Shown here: piece by piece, positions 54,261-64,000 of the stretch | How positions within the stretch are numbered: position 1 is the first letter of the stretch | Layout: every line of letters starts with the position of its first letter | DNA from: Oscheius tipulae | Taxonomy: Eukaryota; Nematoda; Chromadorea; Rhabditida; Rhabditidae | DNA: 64,000 nucleotides | Assembly (NCBI GenBank): GCA_037178975.1 | Contig: JASJZH010000001.1 | Location: forward strand, 1,054,001-1,118,000 | Direction of reading: 5' to 3' | Notes under the pieces: model-generated | The model's database searches: none | What the model was told of the DNA's origin: nothing | Seen by the model: only the letters and a program-made list of their open reading frames with translations | Program-made: the position numbers and the translations under genes

Positions 54261-54894
54261 TAGTCCTGAAGAGCAATTTTCAAGCCAAAATTCTCTATGT
54301 GACACCTAACATAGGTATTACACCCTACCAGCCATCTCCGAAAGCCAAGCTCTAGAGCGCACCCAAAGTTGACTTGTCATCCAATTTAGGCAATAACTGT
54401 TTCTGAACAACACAATTTCTGGACAACATAATAGGCTCGCTTCTGGCTCGTGGCCACAAACAAACATCCAAATAGAGTCCTCCACAGATACCATCGCGCT
54501 TTAGTTAGCAGAGACGTGCAGCAAACTTTTATTTCATCACCATTGAGGACAAGGGTCTCTTATGCAACGAATTTCGCCAACAAGTCCAATGGCTCTCTTC
54601 CCACCTTGAGCTTACTCATAAAATCCAGCATCCCTCTTTTTGAAATGATGGTCCAAATCAGCGGATGGGTAGCTGGTGACTGAGACCATTGTGCTGCCGA
54701 GAATGGAGACGATCAGCACGAACTCGATGACCACGTTGATTGCAAGGGGCTAACACCTAGAAGTTGGCAGATTGTCGAGAAAAAGACAGCTGGAGTGTGG
54801 ATTGGCGAAAAAGGCATAAAATGTATTGCCCGTTTCTGTTTTGCAGTCTGTAGTTTGAAACAGACTGCTTCTTGATAGTTGCAAACTCTCTCTG

Positions 54895-55720
54895 AAAGCT
54901 GAAACTATTGTCCTAGAGACCTACATTGGACTGTATCCAGATGGCAGCGACTGGATAAACTTCTCAGTCAACTATGAAGCTTGATGTGGGAAATATACAA
55001 GCAAGTCTCCGGGTTTCAGCAAGAACTGTACTCGTGTAACTGCCAGATATCCGACACCAGATTAAAACTTGTTCAGGTGTAATACGACAGATTCTTCTGC
55101 TGCATGAATTTGTGAGGAGATCACGGTTGTAATAAGACCAGAGCAACTCACTGCGCCCGCAAGACGCCGGCATACTATTGAAACTTTACATAATAATATG
55201 AGCGTTCCTAGGAAACACAGATACACAGAAGGACACAAAGACAGAGTGACAGAGACCGAGCCTTAATCTTTCTTCCGATGTCAAAAATATGATGTCCGTC
55301 CGTTTAAGCTGAGCTTAAAACCGATTTGTCGCGACTTTTACCACCTGATAAGAGAGTCTCGCCAACTGCTATTGACCGATACTGAAGATGTTTATTTTGC
55401 ATCAATTAGCGGATGAGGATGGGTATTCATTTACGATCAGGAACAAAAAAGACTTGGAGAAAAGGCAGCCAAATATGGTACCGATATATTAAGGAATATG
55501 AGCTGCTGGAGTGGCCTAGTACAACACCTGGAACAATCAGCATCCATAAATCGGACAAGAATAGGAACAAATTCGTGCCTGTCGTTTTGGGGTAAAAAGA
55601 AATACATCTCTACTTTTCTCGGGACAGTATTGGATTGATTAATGTTACAGGAAATTTTTCGTGGCCAAATGATACTCGGACAGCTTTTACGAACTGGAAG
55701 ACTGTGTAAATCTGTACAGT
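54895..55720 (+). pseudogene. Scrambled relics of a CUB/CTLD lectin on the opposite strand
   Basis: 54928-55060 reads ETYIGLYPDGSDWINF and, after a TGA, CGKYTSKSPGFSKNCTRVT (CTLD 2). 55490-55595 reads EWPSTTPGTISIHKSDKNRN (CUB-like, equivalent to AWENTTTGKINIYN). 55625-55710 reads YWIGLINVTGNFSWPNDT (CTLD 1). The order is rearranged relative to L1/L2 and stops interrupt it, so it is not functional. Confidence 0.7.
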
Positions 55721-55883
55721 GAGACAGAGAGAGATGGATGCTCATATGGCAACAAACCCCTTCTCAACTACTTTCCATTCCCCCCATTGTTTTTTGCGCG
55801 ACGTAGTAAGTAACGTTATGAAACAGTTTGCTCGGGGAGAAACAGAGAGGCAGAGCGACAGTGCTAGGTACCAGTTCATTTTG

Positions 55884-56348
55884 TTATCCGCACTCAAAGA
55901 AAGGTTCATCAACGGAGCAGTAGCACTGTAGCCTGGAGATAGGGTCAGTGAAACGAGATCCCTTCTTGAAGAACTCGTTCTTCTCAATAGCGACACATCC
56001 GGAATAGTCCAGCTTGATGACTAGCTCTCCTTTAGCATTCGTCGCCTTGACACACTTGTAAAGGAATCCAAGATGGTGATGGGTTGCCTCAGGAATGCTG
56101 TGTGAGCTGTCGATGGAAATCTCTCTCTTGTCCGACGAGAGACAGGCTGAAAACTAACACTATCACTGTCACTGTCACTCACCTATAATATCGTAGACTC
56201 CCGGCTGGATGCATTTCAGTAGATAGAATGGATTGTCAGCTCGGTAAAAGCGCTCTCCCTCAATACAGGCAGCTGGATCTTTCCCCACCAGCTCTTGAGC
56301 AATTCCGGCTTCAATGAGAAGCCAGACTACCAGAAGAGGATAGTACAT
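55884..56348 (-). CDS. Secreted cysteine-rich protein, unrecognised
   Basis: Exons 56348-56183 and 56146-55884, in phase, 142 aa. Signal peptide MYYPLLVVWLLIEAGIAQ. Mature part: DPAACIEGERFYRADNPFYL, LKCIQPGVYDII, ACLSSDKREISID, HHLGFLYKCVKATNAKG, DYSGCVAIEKNEFFKKG and a C-terminal LQCYCSVDEPFFECG. About nine cysteines suggest disulfides. The intron is a gtgacagtgacag repeat of 36 nt. The inner Met is preferred because it directly starts the leader; MRKYAGIRLTI upstream is in frame. Confidence 0.72.
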
Positions 56349-56514
56349 GATTGTTAGACGGATTCCCGCGTATTTCCTCAATCTATATAGCTATCAGACG
56401 GCGCTGTTACTTTGTGGGAACTGGCTATAAATTCGCCCCCAGAAAACATGAATCGTGACGATGACAGAGAGACTGTGAACAAGAGTATTGAGCACTTTAT
56501 TAGGCTGTACTATG

Positions 56515-56655
56515 GGTATATAGCGAAGCACATCAGGCCCTCACATTGATTGGACAGAAAACACAGCTGTCCCTTCAGAGATAGATATTGTTTACATCTT
56601 TCTCCCAAGAAAGGGCGAGAATCTTGGCTTGGGACCTTCAGATTAGAGAAGAACT
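56515..56655 (-). pseudogene. Ferrochelatase exon-3 fragment, inverted
   Basis: The minus strand keeps LSNQCEGLMCFAIYP, matching LLSNGCERLMCFAMYP of the functional gene at about 59460, and upstream DNA similar to its ttcagatcacaagccaag acceptor region. The middle of the exon is deleted. It lies just outside the left arm of the S1-like inverted duplication, so ferrochelatase DNA was co-duplicated. Confidence 0.65.
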
Positions 56656-56782
56656 GTCTCTGCCGCAAACAGCTCACAGCTTCTACTGCTACCGCGACAA
56701 CGTCGACGTCAACCACTGTCCCTGTGTCCCTCTTTCTACCTCTCCACACACAAAATTGAGCACTTTATTAGTCACATCCATA

Positions 56783-57348
56783 CTACCAGTCGTGATCCTT
56801 GGTCAGTTCACTGCCATCAGCCTTGGCATAGTAGATTCCGTCTCCGCGAAGGAACCAGTTCTGATCTCCCCAGTGTCCCTTGTAGACGTCCCAATGGTTC
56901 GACTTTCCGTCAGAAGTCGACACATCACACCAGAAGAGAGTACGACCGTCGATTCTTTCCTCTGAAGCAATCTAGTAGAGAGTAAAGGTGAGAGAACTGA
57001 CTGAACTTCCAGGCGAAGCCCTCTCCGTCATTCAGCTTCTGCTCATCAATCGTATCGTCTCCCGAGGCACAATTGGCAGTCACAACGACGTCCTTTCCCA
57101 TTGTGTTGGTTACTCTCACGTAGCGTTCTTGATTGTTGGCCTTCAGGATTGTCTTGATGATGGCTCCGATGGCTCCGATGGCAGCGCCACCGACCAGACC
57201 TCCAGCACTGAGACTGCCGATTCCGAGGAAGGCAGCAGGACTGGAAAAATGCACTTGTACTGTCTTTCTCTCTGTTCAGAACTCACATGCTGGCATCCGC
57301 CACAGCGAAGCACAGAGCTGCTATGTAGAAACTATGGAAGACTTTCAT
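56783..57348 (-). CDS. Secreted S1-like (plant self-incompatibility S-protein-like) protein, copy 1
   Basis: Exons 57348-57287, 57240-57002 and 56961-56783, 159 aa. Signal peptide MKVFHSFYIAALCFAVADA. Residues ~22-50 are a glycine-zipper hydrophobic helix (FLGIGSLSAGGLVGGAAIGA...). The rest reads VRVTNTMGKDVVVTANCASG, DDTIDEQKLNDGEGFAWKF, DGRTLFWCDVSTSDGKSNHW, DVYKGHWGD: the N-x-L/M, C-S/A-S-x-DD, G-x-x-F-x-W-x-F and T-x-F-W-C elements of the S1 family in order. S1 proteins are secreted beta-sandwiches; animal functions are essentially unknown. TATAAAAG at 57391-57384 gives a proper promoter. Confidence 0.72.
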
Positions 57349-57680
57349 TTCGATTGAAACTGTCCTGACTCTTTCAGGCAGCTCTTTTATACCGGAAGTT
57401 ATCATGTGTTTGTGTATTTTCATCGACAGTTTGATCACCAAACGAATCAAATCTGCAGTTTGTTCCGCATTACCTAGTCTCACTGCCTCGACAATTAGCT
57501 GTCCGTCGCTTGGAGTGGGATCAAACTGTTTGTGGGTTTAAAAAAAATTGTTATCAGGATAAAACAATTTCTATTTTGGAAGTGCAATCTATATGGAAAT
57601 GACCTGCTTTGTGCGGTGTATGAACATCCTGGTTTGGTACATAAGGGCATCCAGAATCTTTCTGGACAGTTTCAATCGAA

Positions 57681-58246
57681 ATGAAAGTCTGCCATTGTTT
57701 CTACATAGCAGCTCTGTGCTTCGCAGTGGCGGATGCCAGCATGTGAGTTCTGGACAGAGAGACAGACAGTACAAGTACACTTTTCCAGTCCTGCTGCCTT
57801 CCTCGGAATCGGCAGTCTCAGTGCTGGAGGTCTGGTCGGTGGTGCTGCCATCGGAGCCATTGGAGCCATCATCAAGACAATCCTGAAGGCCAACAATCAG
57901 GAACGCTATGTGAGAGTGACCAACACAATGGGAAAGGACGTCGTTGTGACTGCCAATTGTGCCTCGGGAGACGATACGATTGATGAGCAGAAGCTGAATG
58001 ACGGAGAGGGCTTCGCCTGGAAGTTCAGTCAGTTCTCTCACCTTTACTCTCTACTAGATTGCTTCAGAGGAAAGAATCGACGGTCGTACTCTCTTCTGGT
58101 GTGATGTGTCGACTTCTGACGGAAAGTCAAACCATTGGGACGTCTACAAGGGACACTGGGGAGATCAGAACTGGTTCCTTCGCGGAGACGGAATCTACTA
58201 TGCCAAGGCTGATGGCAGTGAACTGACCAAGGATCACGACTGGTAG
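57681..58246 (+). CDS. Secreted S1-like protein, copy 2
   Basis: Exons 57681-57742, 57789-58027 and 58068-58246, 159 aa, nearly identical to copy 1 and in mirror orientation. The leader differs (MKVCHCFYIAALCFA). All family elements and the glycine zipper are intact. No TATA box lies upstream, because duplication began only ~15 bp before the ATG, so expression may differ or be lost. The canonical tctactag acceptor breaks the frame; gattgcttcag at 58058-58067 restores it in both copies. Confidence 0.72.
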
Positions 58247-58435
58247 TATGGGTGTGACTAATAAAGTGCTCAATTTTGTGTGTGGAGAGGTAGAAAGAGG
58301 GACAGTGACATTCTCTTCGTTCAAAGAGCCAACAAGAGTTCAGCTGCCCAAAACGAATCAGTTGATAGCACCTGATGTAACTCACTCCCACCCAGTTGAT
58401 AAGACCCTGTTATCTCCCTCTCTCCTAGTACAAGC

Positions 58436-60131
58436 ATGAACTCCAAGCCGAAAGTTGGCATCATCTTGGCCAACATCGGTACACCAGATGCCACTGACTA
58501 CTTTTCTATGCGACGGTACCTAGCCGAGTTCCTATCCGACAGAAGGATAATAGAGATGTCAAGATTGTTCTGGTAAGTACTCTTTGTAGGGTCTAGTACC
58601 TGACTCTAGGTTCCCAATTCTGCACGGTATCATTCTAATGACCAGACCACAGAGGTCTGGAGCACTATACAAGAGGATATGGAACAAGGAGTTGGACGAG
58701 TCGCCACTGAGAACTGTATCGAGGTGGGCTCATTTTGTGTCTTTCTGTATCTCTGTCTGGTAGCTTCTGCTATAGTCAATGTTCAAAACCCAATTTACAA
58801 ACTCTAGTGTTTGCTGTTTCGTACAGTAACTTTCAATTATTTAATTGACTCTGTTCCCTTGACTTGCAATCAATCGTGGCCCTGTTCTACCAATACAGTC
58901 AGCAGTCTCCTCTCCTCAACACATGGTCGTCCTGATGATCTCTCTCCTTCTTTTCGCCTTGCTCTTCCCAGCTGCTCTACTGATGTGCCGCAAAAAAAAG
59001 ATGCAGTCAATCGATCAGATCAAGCCGCAGACGCAGCCCACAGCTCCTACTGCTACCACAAACACGACAACGTCAGCCACCGGAGGACAGCAGCAGCCAC
59101 CAATGCCTCAAAGGGAAGCCGACGACATGGAGACGGTGGACGGATGCAAAAGCGAATGGGGCAAGGTGCAAGACACTTCGAAAGTGTAGAAGACAGATCA
59201 TCAAAAGAGACATACAGAATGGTCCCTTTGCGCAATAAATATTTTGCGGTGGCTTACTATTACTCTTTGTAAAGAGTCAGACAGGCAGAGGGAGAGAGCG
59301 ACAGAGAGACAGACAGTTCCTCTCTAATCTCAATCGTTCTTTTCAGATCACAAGCCAAGAACCTTGCTCTGTCTCTGGAGAAAGATCTGGACAATGTTAC
59401 GGTAGCCTACGCCATGCGGTATGGTCAGCCGTCAATCGAGAATGTGGTAGACGACCTTCTGTCCAATGGATGTGAGCGTCTGATGTGCTTCGCCATGTAC
59501 CCACAGTACTCGGCGACGACGATTGGAAGTGTCAATGACAAGTTCTTCGAAGCTGTTATGAAGAAGAGACATGTCCCACCGGTGAGTGACAGAGAAACAG
59601 TGGCAGAGACGTTTTCAGGTTCGAACTGTCCCATCCTACACTTCCGAATCTGTCTACATTGAGGCTCTTGCTACTTCCATTGAAGACCATCTCAAGACCC
59701 TGGACTTCCATCCAGAAGTCATTATTGCCTCCTACCATGGTATCCCCCAAAACTATTCGGACCAGGGAGACCCCTACCAGAAGGAATGTCTCTTGACTAC
59801 CAAGCTCCTACGAGACCTTCTCTGTCTCTCAGAGAGTCAACTCCTATCCACTTTCCAGTCCCGTGTTGGTCCTTCTGACTGGCTCATGCCCTATACAGAC
59901 GTGACAGTAAGCTCCCTGGCCAGGAAGGGTGTCCAGTCAATTGTGGTCCTGACCCCGGGATTCGTCACGGATTGCCTCGAAACCTTGGACGAGATGGCCA
60001 TTGAAGCTGCCGAGCTGTTCTACCAAAATGGCGGGAAAAATTTCTCGTTTGTCCCATGTCTAAATGACACTGTGAGGGGGATCAGTGTTCTCGAGACTAT
60101 TGTAAGGAGGGAGCTTCAAGGATGGATTTGA
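58436..60131 (+). CDS. hemH: Ferrochelatase, bacterial type
   Basis: Exons 58436-58572, 58610-58723, 59347-59581 and 59619-60131, in phase, 332 aa. Ferrochelatase inserts Fe(II) into protoporphyrin IX, the last step of haem synthesis. Landmarks: KVGIILANIGTPDA, VAYAMRYGQPSIENVVDDLL, MCFAMYPQYSATTIGS, SYHGIPQNY with the metal-handling His (~202), TPGFVTDCLETLDEM with the conserved Glu (~282), and FVPCLND. The C-terminus resembles alphaproteobacterial HemH and lacks the 2Fe-2S extension of animal enzymes; nematodes are known to carry such a transferred gene. No mitochondrial presequence is obvious. Intron 2 (623 nt) contains the ORF at 58923. Confidence 0.92.
58923..59189 (+). CDS. Possible single-pass membrane protein nested in a ferrochelatase intron
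   Basis: An uninterrupted 88-aa frame: MVVLMISLLLFALLFPAALL (TM or signal anchor), CRKKKM stop-transfer, then a Gln/Thr/Pro-rich tail (TTSATGGQQQPPMPQRE) and an acidic end. The composition looks like a real type III membrane peptide. Similar DNA (about 59030-59090 with 56665-56725, both plus) occurs beyond the left S1-like arm. It could instead be a retained or alternative piece of intron 2. Confidence 0.45.
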   Translation: MVVLMISLLLFALLFPAALLMCRKKKMQSIDQIKPQTQPTAPTATTNTTTSATGGQQQPPMPQREADDMETVDGCKSEWGKVQDTSKV

Positions 60132-61071
60132 ACAGTTTCTATGTCATTTGTCTGTCAGATAATAGAGTTTTCAATGGAAAGTTGTCACGTGAAATGCTTC
60201 TTCTGTCAAACTGCCAACTACAGTCTTTTTTGTTAGTCTTCAAAGGAAAGTTTGAGGTGCAGGAGGCTATTTTCTGCGCTTTTTCTTAAATTTTTGTGAT
60301 AGTTATAATCCCAAATAATAAAGCACGTGTTTTTCCTTAAATAAACACAAAAAATGGAGAAAAATTGAACAGACAAGAGACAAAAGAAAAACAGAAGATA
60401 CAGCTAAGAAAATATTTTTGGCGTGGCAACAAAAATACTGGACGAAAAAACTACAATAAACTAGAATCTAAAAAAGGCGAAACAAAACAGCATTTTCTTC
60501 CAACTTTACTTTACTGTTTTGCCTATCTTTTCAGTCCTTTTCTAGTCATCTTTTCAGTTCTTTGTTCCATTTTGTGACATGTCGGTAAATAAAATGCTCG
60601 TAACAGTTCGGAGCAAGAATAGACCCTATAGACCAAAAGTATACGGTGTTTTCCCCCTTTCCACTAAATCTCGGAATCATTTTCAGTTAGTCATTGGTCG
60701 TTTTTTGCCTTCTAGCCTTTCAAAACCGAGTTATTTTCATGCTTTTTCACTCAAAATAGGCAGCGGGTTGTCCGCCTCATGCCGTCCGACCACAAGTTAC
60801 TCTGCGACTCTATCCCTGTCTCTGCGCTCTAGCCTCTTCTCCAGCCGCCAAATTTGCACTTTTTGCATCGTTATTTTGCTCTAAAAGACTCATGTTTTTG
60901 GTCAGAATCACGAGGAAACTTGACATACTCCATGCAGACTCGGTAAAATACCATTATTCCAGAAGTCTGGCCTAAATTTTGTCAGTTTTTGGTCCATTTC
61001 ACTCTTTTTTACACCTATTTTCTCCATTTTTCTTCTTCTAGCTTAATTCCGCAACCAAAGAAGGCTTTCAG
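60132..61071. other. Intergenic, AT-rich, no gene seen
   Basis: No repeat family or ORF stands out. It ends at a TTTCAG acceptor immediately before the ATG at 61072. Confidence 0.4.
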
Positions 61072-61838
61072 ATGGCGTTATCGTCGAGTATAGGGCAGAG
61101 GTCCCTGTCAACATGCACCAGATTGCTCTCGGCAGCTAGCTGTCCTTCAAAGTGGGTTTCTTTCGGTCTACTTTCCAATTTTTTTCATCGAAAAACGTGG
61201 GAAATCTTACTGCATCAGTAATATATGCCTAATGCATAAGTTCTCATAATCTTCTCCACGTATTCGGCATGTTTTCAAGTATGGAATTAAAGTAAATCAG
61301 TTTATAACCTCAAAATCTGATATGTCCCCCTAACGCTCTCTTCTATGACGCAAAACAGTTCCTAACGATACTTCCATGGTCTATCAAAGTTTAAAGCTAA
61401 AATATGTTCTTAATCGATCCATAAGCTTGTGCTTTTTAAGTAACTTCATGCCGACTGGAATATTTCAGTATCAGAACTTTGTAGGAAATTTTCTGCTTGA
61501 AACACCGTTAAAATCCTTTTCTCTGGGGCTACAATCATGCTACTAGCCTATAGAGCCAGTCTGTGGACTGCTAATTGGTCTTCAATGTCCCACATTACCG
61601 GATTAGTAGTTCGGTTTTGGCTTTGGCGTAGCAGGAAACTGAATTTTAAAGGTCCTAAGCTAGAACTTAAGGTTCCTGGAGCTAAAATACGAAGTTTTGG
61701 TTATGAAAATACGACTGAATGTGAAAACACAAGTGAATTTGACTAAATATCTCCAATTTCCAGGCCGGCGTTGGCCTCAACGACGAAGAGCGACCTGAAA
61801 AAGAAGATGGACGAGCTCCAGCACATTCCTGACTTTCC
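61072..61838 (+). CDS. First two exons of a probable mitochondrial protein gene (continues right)
   Basis: Exon 1 61072-61151 follows tttcag directly (trans-splice site likely) and encodes MALSSSIGQRSLSTCTRLLS then AASCPSK: Arg/Ser/Leu-rich without acids, a classic matrix-targeting presequence. Exon 2 61764-61838 continues in phase with PALASTTKSDLKKKMDELQH and IPDFP, ending at a gtgagt donor. Later exons were not found by 64000, so the next intron exceeds 2.1 kb or small exons were missed. Mature identity unknown. Confidence 0.5.
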
Positions 61839-62088
61839 GTGAGTTTTTTCAACACAATTTTCGTCTCCCAGAGTCTCAAAAGCTCTCCCCTTCCCCTCCA
61901 ATTTTGACGACACGCGAGGCTTTTGAGGAAGCAAGAGAGCAAATGGCCGTTGATGCCATTTTGTTGGCCGGAAAAGCATCATTTCTCGTCAACTTATGAA
62001 TTGAGTCGTTGTTTGTTGACTGGAATTCCTTATGAGTCGTTTTGTGATAATTCTCAACACTGAGTTTCTTTCTCCTCTTCCCCCCCCC

Positions 62089-62126
<38 letters not shown>

Positions 62127-64000
62127 AACGCAAATTTTTTCATAAACACTTGTGCGGCTAGCTTTTCATCAATCTCTCCCTCAAAATCTTGTCAAATCGA
62201 TCACATTTTCATGCAAGCTACGTATCTAATTTACGCAAGCTGCGTGCTTTACGGGTTGGTGCGCGCACGAAGCCCAAATGGCGCCTACCGCGTTTTCCGG
62301 TCCCGCACACCTCTGATTAACCATCAAAGTTTTGGCCTAACCTGCTTGTCGGTTCAATTTCATGCATCTCTGCTACTACTAAAGCGCAATGGTGTCCGTC
62401 TGTCCGTGACCACCAGAACATTATGTTGATCAAAAGTTTTTGTTTAGAAACAGTTATTGCCTATATTGGGGAGCAAGTCAACTTTAGGTGCTCTCTAGTC
62501 TAGAGACTCTAGAACTTTGTTATCGTCCCAGTGAACCCACTGTAAGCCTTTTATTACTACGGAGCCGCATAGCCGCCGATACAAACCGAAGGCAAACTGA
62601 CGGCGAAAGCCGTCGGAAACGGCTGGTGAGAAAATACTATTTTGAAAATGGTTGCAAATTTTGGTCGTAAGGGTTGAACGCTAATAGCTACTCAAAAGAC
62701 AATTCTATCAGTGGTTTCAATCGGTTGCTCGTCTGGTGTTAAAAGATATCGCAGAACCTCTAATATAAGCACCCCCTTACGTAAGAAAAACGTAATTACG
62801 TATATCTTACGTAAGAGATGTTTATATTGGAAGAAATACGGTAATTTACATTAGTCCTATTTTCATCGAGAAACCCCTTCATTGGGGGAGCTGTGAATCC
62901 TGCTCGGGATTTTGTCCCAGGAGTGAAAATGATGACAAGGAAGAGTTAAGTTGGAGGTTTGTCGTAACCTTGTCAATTTCATCCTCTCTCTCTCACTCTG
63001 TATCTCTCCTCCGCTCGTAGTTATTTTCTGTTTTCCTCCCCCTTCTCACGCTCCACACACCACCACTCCCAACTGCTAGCTATTAGTCAATACTTACATG
63101 ATATTCATTTTCCTACTAAGAACATAACAGATTACTCCCTGTTTCTCTATTCACAGTTTTCATTAAGCGCACTTTCACCAATTGCCTGATTTCATTTTTT
63201 GCGCCCTTTCTCTCCTCACCTGACAGACACATGGGCGCGTCCATAGGCCACTGCTGCGAGTGAGAGAGAGCGCTATTCTTTGATACGGCAGCCAGCCAGC
63301 TGCTGGCTGGCCAGAAAATGCTTTTTCTGTCTCTCTATTCTTGAATCTTTTCACATGGGACCCTGAATTATCACTGGATAACGGAAGTGAGGTTCAACAT
63401 GTGCCAATTTATAGATTTGGGAGAACTCCCTTTGCCTCCTCACGCAGTTTTGTTTGCTATTCATTCTCTCCCATCGCTCTCTCTCTCTCTCGTAGCCCTG
63501 TTTTACCGCCAGTCCAGACCCCAAAACGCTAGAGAAGGGGTCAAAAGTTCGTGTATTAAGGCTAGACATCACCACTGAAAGTAAAGCGTCATGTGACGCA
63601 ACAAACAACATAGCCCGCGTGGGGCTAGAGAGACATAGATAATTTCTTTTTTTTTTAAAGAATTTATAGTGCTAAGCGACTCCAGAACAGGCTTCTTTTT
63701 CTCCCTATCTCTCTGTCTCTCCACGAACGGCCGAATGCCGAACTGAAACTGAAAGTTGGCTGGCTGGCTGGGAGTTTTTCGGAGAGAGACAGTCGGGGCC
63801 TGAGTCAACTATTCTCAGCACTAGAAAACCCCTAAAAAGCGGCAATCTTTTTGTCTTTCACTGTCTCTGTATCATTCCCTCTCTGTCTATCTGCCAGGCG
63901 AATAGAAATTGAGCGAGACTGCGCGGAATAGCCGTAACCATTGTCTCTCTGTCTCTCACTCTCCTTGTGTCAATTTCACCCGAGCTGAGTGAGAGAGAGA
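61839..64000. other. Probable intron or intergenic sequence with simple repeats and palindromes
   Basis: Poly-C/poly-A run at about 62083-62124; a repeat shared with 50220-50275 at 62368-62412; alternating ttacgtaa palindromes near 62777-62816; perfect palindrome gccagccagc-t-gctggctggc at 63291-63311; CTGTCTCT tracts near 62990, 63480, 63700 and 63950. No exon recognised. Confidence 0.4.

Larger units (their letters stand above)
56726..58303. repeat. Inverted duplication of the S1-like gene (arms ~56726-57363 and ~57666-58303)
   Basis: Coordinates obey x + y = 115029 at starts, stops and all splice sites, with scattered substitutions (for example KVFHSF versus KVCHCF) and no net indels. The inner break is about 15 bp upstream of each ATG, so promoters were not copied; the ~300-bp spacer is unique. 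Confidence 0.9.

Overview
The window looks like a nematode chromosome segment. Introns are short (about 30-50 nt) with GT donors and TTTCAG-type acceptors, and several first ATGs sit directly on a TTTCAG acceptor, as expected for spliced-leader trans-splicing. Gene content fits: a ZP-domain cuticlin-like protein, CUB-like/C-type lectin genes, an ShK-like secreted protein, an AP-2 factor, and a bacterial-type ferrochelatase of the kind nematodes acquired by horizontal transfer. All exon chains were built by eye from splice signals and reading phase; no alignment or RNA evidence was available.

Layout. 1-1.8 kb: 5' part of a BBS1 (Bardet-Biedl) gene with a zeste/MSANTD-type Myb/SANT gene just upstream, both minus. 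2.1-4.7 kb: a TATA-driven secreted peptide, an unrecognised basic protein, and the last exon of a Cys-rich secreted protein. 5-16.3 kb: a compositionally distinct island almost free of the GAGACAGA-type repeat that fills the rest of the window. It holds an unrecognised 12-exon gene, a ~450 bp foldback element, a truncated gene copy, and a 2,090 bp inverted repeat (408 bp spacer) whose arms carry two identical, divergently transcribed copies of an unknown gene.

16.5-27.7 kb: two-domain C-type lectin, ShK-like protein, an inverted pair of small secreted genes, the ZP transmembrane protein (tRNA-Leu nested antisense in an intron) and AP-2 (tRNA-Glu nested in an intron). 27.9-38.1 kb: one 15-exon minus-strand gene for an outspread/MPRIP-type double-PH coiled-coil protein, with a 4.5 kb first intron. 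38-44 kb: gene-poor, with an intact tRNA-Glu and tRNA-derived relics, one split by a TA-type miniature transposon.

44.3-56.4 kb: a multi-pass membrane protein, an unknown pair, three small secreted peptides with clear TATA boxes, two tandem CUB-like + double-CTLD lectins with opposite-strand relics, and a Cys-rich secreted protein. 56.5-60.1 kb: a second, younger inverted duplication of a secreted protein resembling the plant self-incompatibility S1 family, next to the ferrochelatase gene. 61-64 kb: first exons of a probable mitochondrial protein gene running out of the window.

Themes: secreted, possibly immune or surface proteins; tRNA genes used as landing sites by mobile DNA; repeated inverted duplication.
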